From: an uncultured Saprospiraceae bacterium
GTDB lineage: Bacteria > Bacteroidota > Bacteroidia > Chitinophagales > Saprospiraceae
Assembly (NCBI GenBank): GCA_938002705.1
Contig: CALLAG010000410.1
Coordinates: 1 to 11,065, forward strand
DNA length: 11,065 nt
Direction of reading: 5' to 3'
Shown here: one piece after another, positions 7,057-11,065 of the stretch
How the letters are laid out: the number at the start of each line of letters is the position of its first letter
Numbering within the stretch: position 1 is the stretch's first letter
The notes under the pieces: model-generated
The model's database searches: none
What the model saw: the letters and a program-made list of their open reading frames with translations, nothing else
Told to the model about the DNA's origin: nothing
Translations under genes and position numbers: made by a program

Positions 7057-7623
7057 TTAATCTTTGACACGTTCCATGTAAGCACGTGTTTTAGAATCTA
7101 TTTTGACCTTATCTCCTTGATTTATAAACATTGGTACATTAATCTCTGCCCCCGTTTCTATAGTAGCAGGTTTTGATGCGTTTGTTGCAGTGTTTCCTTT
7201 TACGCCTGGCTCAGTATATGTCACTTCCATCACTATATATTGAGGTAGGTCTATTGTAAGTGGTCTCTCATCTTCTGCATGAAATAAGATTTCTACATTC
7301 TCACCATCCTTAAGTAAGTCGCCATTATCGATCATTTTGCCTTCGATCATGACTTGGCTATAGTCCTCATTATTCATAAAGTGAAAGTCTTGCCCTTCTT
7401 TGTATAGGAACTGGTACTTTCTTCTCTCTACCCTTACTACATCTATCTTATGTCCTGATGGAAAAGTATTATCGAGCACCTTACCATTGGTCAGAGATTT
7501 CATTTTTGTTCTTACGAATGCGGGACCTTTACCCGGCTTAACGTGAAGAAACTCCACGACTTTATAGATGTCGTGATTATATACCATACATAATCCATTT
7601 TTAATGTCTGATGTAGTTGCCAT
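7057..7623 (-). CDS. efp: Translation elongation factor P
   Basis: A 188-residue EF-P, which binds between the P and E sites of the ribosome and relieves stalling at consecutive prolines. Domain I (about 1-65) has the tip loop VKPGKGPAFVR with Lys32 at the place modified in many EF-Ps. Domains II and III follow, ending in the family signature region EVTYTEPGVKGNT and the conserved INVPMFINQGDKVKIDSKT-type segment. Length is normal. No modification enzymes (EpmA/EpmB, EarP) are visible in the window, so the state of Lys32 is unknown. It lies between fabH (76 bp) and accB (64 bp), an arrangement common in Bacteroidota. Confidence 0.97.
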   Translation of the reverse strand: MATTSDIKNGLCMVYNHDIYKVVEFLHVKPGKGPAFVRTKMKSLTNGKVLDNTFPSGHKIDVVRVERRKYQFLYKEGQDFHFMNNEDYSQVMIEGKMIDNGDLLKDGENVEILFHAEDERPLTIDLPQYIVMEVTYTEPGVKGNTATNASKPATIETGAEINVPMFINQGDKVKIDSKTRAYMERVKD

Positions 7624-7659
7624 ATCGGATGATTTTTATTGTCTTTATTAATATGAATA

Positions 7660-7667
7660 CAAATTTA
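7660..7667 (-). promoter_or_regulatory. Candidate internal -7 promoter element for efp-accB-accC
   Basis: On the minus strand these bases read TAAATTTG, an exact match to TAnnTTTG and identical to the element before the ATPase gene. It lies 36 bp upstream of the efp start codon, in the longest gap between the first four genes of the cluster. A -33 TTG box is not evident, so this is a moderate call. Confidence 0.38.
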
Positions 7668-7699
7668 GAAATATTGAGAGTTTAATCTAAAATTATAGA

Positions 7700-8689
7700 C
7701 TAATAAGCCCACTCTATAAGTACAGCCCCCCATGTAAATCCTCCACCAAAGGCAGTCAATACCAGCTTGTCACCTTTCTTAAATTTATCTTGGAAGTCAC
7801 TGAGACATAATGGTATGGTTCCCGCAGTGGTATTTCCATAATTCTCAATGTTAATAAGTAATTTCTCATGCGGAAAACCGATGTAATCAGCTACTCCATA
7901 GAGAATTCTTTTATTAGCTTGATGCGGTATCAGGTAGTCTATATCATCTTGGGTTAGATTATTTCTGGATAGTAATTCTGTGATACTCTCACTCATCCCT
8001 TTGATCGCTGACTTGAACACCGTTCTACCCTCTTGATATACGAAGTGCTCTCTTGCTTCTACCGATTGTACTGTAGCCGGCTTTATGGATCCTCCCGCTT
8101 TCATATGTAAGAATTCTGCACCGGCACCGTCCCCTCGCAGGACTGCATCCTGTACCCCATGTCCTTCTTCGCTGGGTTCTAATAGTACCACTCCGCCTCC
8201 ATCTCCGAATAGGATACACGTCGTTCTATCTTCATAATCAAGTATAGATGACATCTGATCAGCTCCTACTACAAGGATCTTCTTATACATGCCTGATTGT
8301 ATAAACTGAGAAGCCGTTACAAGAGAAAATATAAAACCAGAACATGCTGCATTAATATCGTAGCCGAATGCATTAACAGCACCTATCTTATGAGCTACAA
8401 TATTAGCTGTATCTGGGAATGGATAATCGGCCGTCACAGTAGCGACTATGATCATATCTATCTCCTCAATCTTAAGTCCTGTCTGACTTATAAGCTTATT
8501 GATAGCACCTACAGCAAGATCACTGGTTCCTTTATCTGGGTCTCGTTCTATATGACGTTGTTTGATACCTGTACGAGACACGATCCATTCGTCAGAAGTC
8601 TCTACGATCTTCTCCATATCCTTGTTAGTCAATATTTCGTCAGGAACATATCCTGCCACACCCGTAATTATTGCTTTTATCGATCCCAT
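7700..8689 (-). CDS. fabH: 3-oxoacyl-ACP synthase III (beta-ketoacyl-ACP synthase III)
   Basis: A 329-residue KAS III, which condenses an acyl-CoA primer (acetyl-CoA or branched) with malonyl-ACP to start type II fatty acid synthesis. The Cys-His-Asn catalytic triad is intact: Cys116 in NAACSGF, His256 in PHQANKRI, Asn286 in ENYGNTTAG. The N-terminal motif SDEWIVSRTGIKQRHI (32-47) and the C-terminal AFGGGFTWGAVLIEW are typical. Length is standard. The ATG at 8689 gives the usual start; an in-frame ATG 9 bp upstream is followed by a stop. It is the first gene of the minus-strand cluster and supplies the step that uses malonyl-CoA made via accBC. The plsX and rpmF genes that often precede fabH are absent here. 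Primer preference cannot be read. Confidence 0.97.
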   Translation of the reverse strand: MGSIKAIITGVAGYVPDEILTNKDMEKIVETSDEWIVSRTGIKQRHIERDPDKGTSDLAVGAINKLISQTGLKIEEIDMIIVATVTADYPFPDTANIVAHKIGAVNAFGYDINAACSGFIFSLVTASQFIQSGMYKKILVVGADQMSSILDYEDRTTCILFGDGGGVVLLEPSEEGHGVQDAVLRGDGAGAEFLHMKAGGSIKPATVQSVEAREHFVYQEGRTVFKSAIKGMSESITELLSRNNLTQDDIDYLIPHQANKRILYGVADYIGFPHEKLLINIENYGNTTAGTIPLCLSDFQDKFKKGDKLVLTAFGGGFTWGAVLIEWAY

Positions 8690-8976
8690 TTATATCATAG
8701 ATTATAGAGACGCGAAAGTAACAAAATATTATACAGAGGTCACCATAATCGGAGCTATTAAGGTCAGCTAAGGCGATAATGGAATAGGTGGAGAAATTTA
8801 TATTAAAAATTAATATAGATTATAAATAACAGATTATCAATTAATTACACATTATAATTAGTCATAAATCAATGCAATTATTGATACTCTGACAACTATT
8901 TTATCATATTGGAATAGCTTTTGCAAATAGTAAAATACAGTTAATCAATATTTTACAAATAGCAAAAAGAATTAAT
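8690..8976. other. Divergent intergenic region between fabH and the thioredoxin gene
   Basis: 287 bp with no credible gene, very AT-rich from 8790 onward. It must hold promoters for both directions. An AT-only palindrome, TATATTAA-AAA-TTAATATA, lies at 8799-8817. A direct repeat caaatag(t/c)aaaa occurs at 8924-8935 and 8956-8967, 32 bp apart, with the weak inverted repeat TAAAATA/TATTTTA (8931-8937 and 8949-8955) between. A near-consensus -7 sequence, TAGCTTTTG (8915-8923, one extra base), is the best plus-strand promoter candidate. None of these is strong. Confidence 0.5.
8713..8720 (-). promoter_or_regulatory. Possible -7 element for the fabH-led cluster
   Basis: On the minus strand the bases read TACTTTCG, one mismatch from TAnnTTTG, 23 bp before the fabH ATG. 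No TTG -33 box is clear upstream. Reported because fabH heads the cluster and needs a promoter in this gap. Confidence 0.25.
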
Positions 8977-9762
8977 ATGTATAATTTTCTCAAAATCATC
9001 ATGATATTAGTAATGCCTTTCGGCGCAGCAGAAGGATTACTAACAGACAACAGCACTAACCCAAGCAATAATGTCAAATTCTTTGCTGGAAGTTTTGAAA
9101 GCGCTAAATCAAAGGCCAATCAAGAAGGTAAATTATTCTTCGTAGAATTCTACGCTGACTGGTGTACTCCTTGTAAGTGGATGGACAAGACAACATTCAG
9201 AAACGAAGGTGTCGTATCTCTACTCAATGAGAACTATGTGCCACTTAAGATGGATATAGAATCAGTAGAAGGCAGTGACCTGAAACAACAATATGAAGTA
9301 AGAATGCTCCCTACCATCTTAATATTCAACTCACAAGGAAGAATGGTAGATAGAGTGGAGAAAACATTGAGCTCAGAAACTATGACAAGCCTACTGACTT
9401 TCCACAATAATCCAGAAAATAGAACCAGTGCATATGTAGTGCCTAATTCAAGTCCTGCATCTACACCTACTGGTAGCTCAGGTCCAGGTCTCGAGCACTT
9501 GTATAGCCAATATAAAATGTCTGAAAAATTCAGAACTAACTATAAGCTACAAGTAGGTAATCATATGGAATATGTCAAAGCATTTGATCAAGTAGAAAAA
9601 TTAAAAGATCAATTTATAGAACCTATCGTAGTCATGAATGATTATGTAGATAATAAAACACAATACAAAGTCCTATTAGGAGAATTCAAAACGATAGCAG
9701 AAGCTGAAAGTTTTAGAAAAATCTTAGACAAAGACTTCAAGATAACTTCTATAGTATACTAA
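8977..9762 (+). CDS. Exported thioredoxin-fold protein with C-terminal SPOR-like domain
   Basis: A 261-residue protein. Residues 1-18 look like a signal peptide or membrane anchor (YNFLKIIMILVMPFGAA). A thioredoxin domain spans about 32-143: FVEFYADWCTPCKWMD with redox Cys63 and Cys66, and the cis-proline loop RMLPT with Pro112. This is the DsbD-gamma/thioredoxin_7-like type, so it should act on disulfides in the periplasm. A Ser/Pro/Gly-rich linker follows (about 145-172). Residues about 187-261 read as a SPOR domain: YKLQVGNHMEYVKAFDQVEKL, then YKVLLGEFKTIAEAESFRKIL and a final ITSIVY strand. SPOR domains bind glycan strands of peptidoglycan lacking stem peptides. The ATG at 8977 is preceded by an A-rich AAAAAGA ribosome-binding stretch. 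The thioredoxin call is firm; the SPOR call rests on motif pattern only. Confidence 0.85.
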   Translation: MYNFLKIIMILVMPFGAAEGLLTDNSTNPSNNVKFFAGSFESAKSKANQEGKLFFVEFYADWCTPCKWMDKTTFRNEGVVSLLNENYVPLKMDIESVEGSDLKQQYEVRMLPTILIFNSQGRMVDRVEKTLSSETMTSLLTFHNNPENRTSAYVVPNSSPASTPTGSSGPGLEHLYSQYKMSEKFRTNYKLQVGNHMEYVKAFDQVEKLKDQFIEPIVVMNDYVDNKTQYKVLLGEFKTIAEAESFRKILDKDFKITSIVY

Positions 9763-9815
9763 GAATTATCTTATCAAGAGAAACCGAGAATTTTAATATT
9801 AATAGAACCTAAGTT

Positions 9816-11065
9816 ATGCCTCATTCCAAAAACATTTTAATATCTAATATTAAATCTGTCGTAGGCATAATGACTGGGCCTTACTCTCTCAAAAAGGGTA
9901 AGGCTCAGTCCGTTGTAGAGACCTTAGACAATGCCTATATTCTTATAGAAGACGGTATCATCAAGGCCTACGGACACATGAGAGACATACCACAATCTAC
10001 TGACTATCAACTGATTGACGCAACTGATCGCTATGTCTGCCCTACTTGGTGTGATTCTCATACGCATCTTGTATTCGCTGGAAGTAGAGAACAAGAATTC
10101 GTCTCTCGGCTTAAGGGCAAAACCTATCAGCAGATATCAGAAGAAGGCGGCGGTATACTAAACTCAGCAATCAAGCTACAGAATACATCAGAAGATGAGC
10201 TCTATGCATCAGCCTCTACCCGACTCGAGCAAGTCATATCCACAGGTACAGGTGCTATAGAAATAAAAAGCGGATACGGCCTTACCGTAAGCAGTGAGAT
10301 CAAGATGCTCAAAGTCATCAAAAGATTAAATGAAAACTATCCCGTAACTATCAAAGCGACATTCTTAGGAGCTCATGCCATACCTACAGAGTACAAAGAA
10401 AATAGACAAGGCTACATCGATATCATCATCAACGATATGCTACCCTTAGTGGCAGAACATAATCTTGCGAGCTATGTAGACGTATTCTGTGATAAAGGCT
10501 TCTATACTGTGAGCGAAACGGATCAGATACTGCAGGCAGGTCATCAATACGGACTCAAACCAAAAATCCACGCTAACGAATTAGCTAATTCTGGAGGTGT
10601 CCAGATAGGCATCAAGCATAATGCTATCTCAGTAGATCACTTAGAAGAGATAGAAGAAGAAGAAATCAACTTACTTTCTCATTCTGATACGATTCCTACC
10701 CTCCTCCCATCATGTTCATTTTTTCTCAATATCCCATATGGTCCTGCGAGAAAATTAATAGATGCCGGAGCTGGTGTATGTCTCGCTACTGACTATAATC
10801 CTGGTACTTCTCCCTCTGGCAATGTGCCTTTCTTAATGTCCTTAGGCGCTCTGAAGATGAAGATGCTACCCAACGAGGCATTCAACGCTGTAACTATTAA
10901 TGGTGCTTGTGCTATGGAGATCCAAGATGAACTCGGCAGTATAAGCATAGGAAAGAAAGCGAATCTCATCATCACGCAACAAATCCCAAGCTTTGAGTAT
11001 ATAACATATAGTTTTGGCCGCAGCCATATCCATAAAGTAATATTGGACGGTAAAGTGGCCTATAC
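9816..11065 (+). CDS. hutI: Imidazolonepropionase, 3' end cut by window
   Basis: An open frame of 416 codons running off the right edge; the family is usually about 405-420 residues, so only the last few are missing. It hydrolyses 4-imidazolone-5-propanoate to N-formimino-glutamate, the third step of histidine degradation, in the cytosol. Amidohydrolase metal ligands are present: His82 and His84 in CDSHTHLVFAG, His187 in LGAHAIP, His252 in IHANELA and Asp326 in ATDYNPGTSPSGN. The substrate-binding stretch EIKSGYGLT (149-157) is typical of HutI. The start at 9816 lies 53 bp after the thioredoxin stop and leaves an N-terminal beta-domain of normal size. No other hut gene is visible; hutH, hutU or hutG could lie to the right. 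Confidence 0.95.
   Translation, partial: MPHSKNILISNIKSVVGIMTGPYSLKKGKAQSVVETLDNAYILIEDGIIKAYGHMRDIPQSTDYQLIDATDRYVCPTWCDSHTHLVFAGSREQEFVSRLKGKTYQQISEEGGGILNSAIKLQNTSEDELYASASTRLEQVISTGTGAIEIKSGYGLTVSSEIKMLKVIKRLNENYPVTIKATFLGAHAIPTEYKENRQGYIDIIINDMLPLVAEHNLASYVDVFCDKGFYTVSETDQILQAGHQYGLKPKIHANELANSGGVQIGIKHNAISVDHLEEIEEEEINLLSHSDTIPTLLPSCSFFLNIPYGPARKLIDAGAGVCLATDYNPGTSPSGNVPFLMSLGALKMKMLPNEAFNAVTINGACAMEIQDELGSISIGKKANLIITQQIPSFEYITYSFGRSHIHKVILDGKVAY

Noticed and set aside
8297..8707. Plus-strand open frame of 136 codons opposite fabH
   Set aside because: It is antisense to an intact fabH, and its predicted protein is rich in Ser, Tyr, Cys and Arg with no recognisable domain.
9763..9815. 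Separate promoter for hutI
   Set aside because: No TAnnTTTG-like element is visible in the 53-bp gap; co-transcription with the thioredoxin gene or a weak promoter cannot be told apart.

Overview
The window reads as chromosomal DNA of an AT-rich member of the Bacteroidota. Four things point there: a type IX secretion (T9SS) type-A sorting domain on a secreted protein, the gene order fabH-efp-accB-accC, exact TAnnTTTG-type -7 promoter elements, and weak A-rich rather than GGAGG-type ribosome binding sites. A Saprospiria- or Chitinophagia-like member is my guess, but genus cannot be read from the sequence.

Layout. Positions 1-660 contain no gene and are filled by a mosaic of short hairpin modules, arranged as an imperfect tandem array with a 261-bp period. 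Positions 677-774 hold three 32-bp direct repeats, the first a perfect palindrome and the last running into a promoter -7 element. They lie directly in front of a plus-strand AAA-family ATPase with a DUF4143-type C-terminus (791-2122). From 2139 to 8689 six genes lie on the minus strand and probably form one transcription unit or two overlapping ones: fabH, efp, accB, accC, an MsbA-like ABC exporter, and a T9SS-sorted secreted protein of unknown function. A divergent intergenic region (8690-8976) separates these from a plus-strand pair: an exported thioredoxin carrying a C-terminal SPOR-like domain (8977-9762), and hutI, imidazolonepropionase (9816 to the window edge, only the extreme C-terminus missing).

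How the genes work together. AccC and AccB are the biotin carboxylase and biotin carrier of acetyl-CoA carboxylase, which makes malonyl-CoA. FabH condenses acetyl-CoA with malonyl-ACP to start fatty acid synthesis, so the minus-strand cluster begins with membrane lipid supply. EF-P sits inside this cluster, as is common in Bacteroidota. The ABC exporter could flip lipid A or another lipid product. HutI belongs to histidine degradation and looks unrelated to its thioredoxin neighbour.

The parts that stand out are the modular hairpin array, the three operator-like repeats phased at about three helical turns in front of the ATPase, and the thioredoxin-SPOR fusion. The core metabolic genes look ordinary and intact. 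I do not see a complete new multi-gene system.
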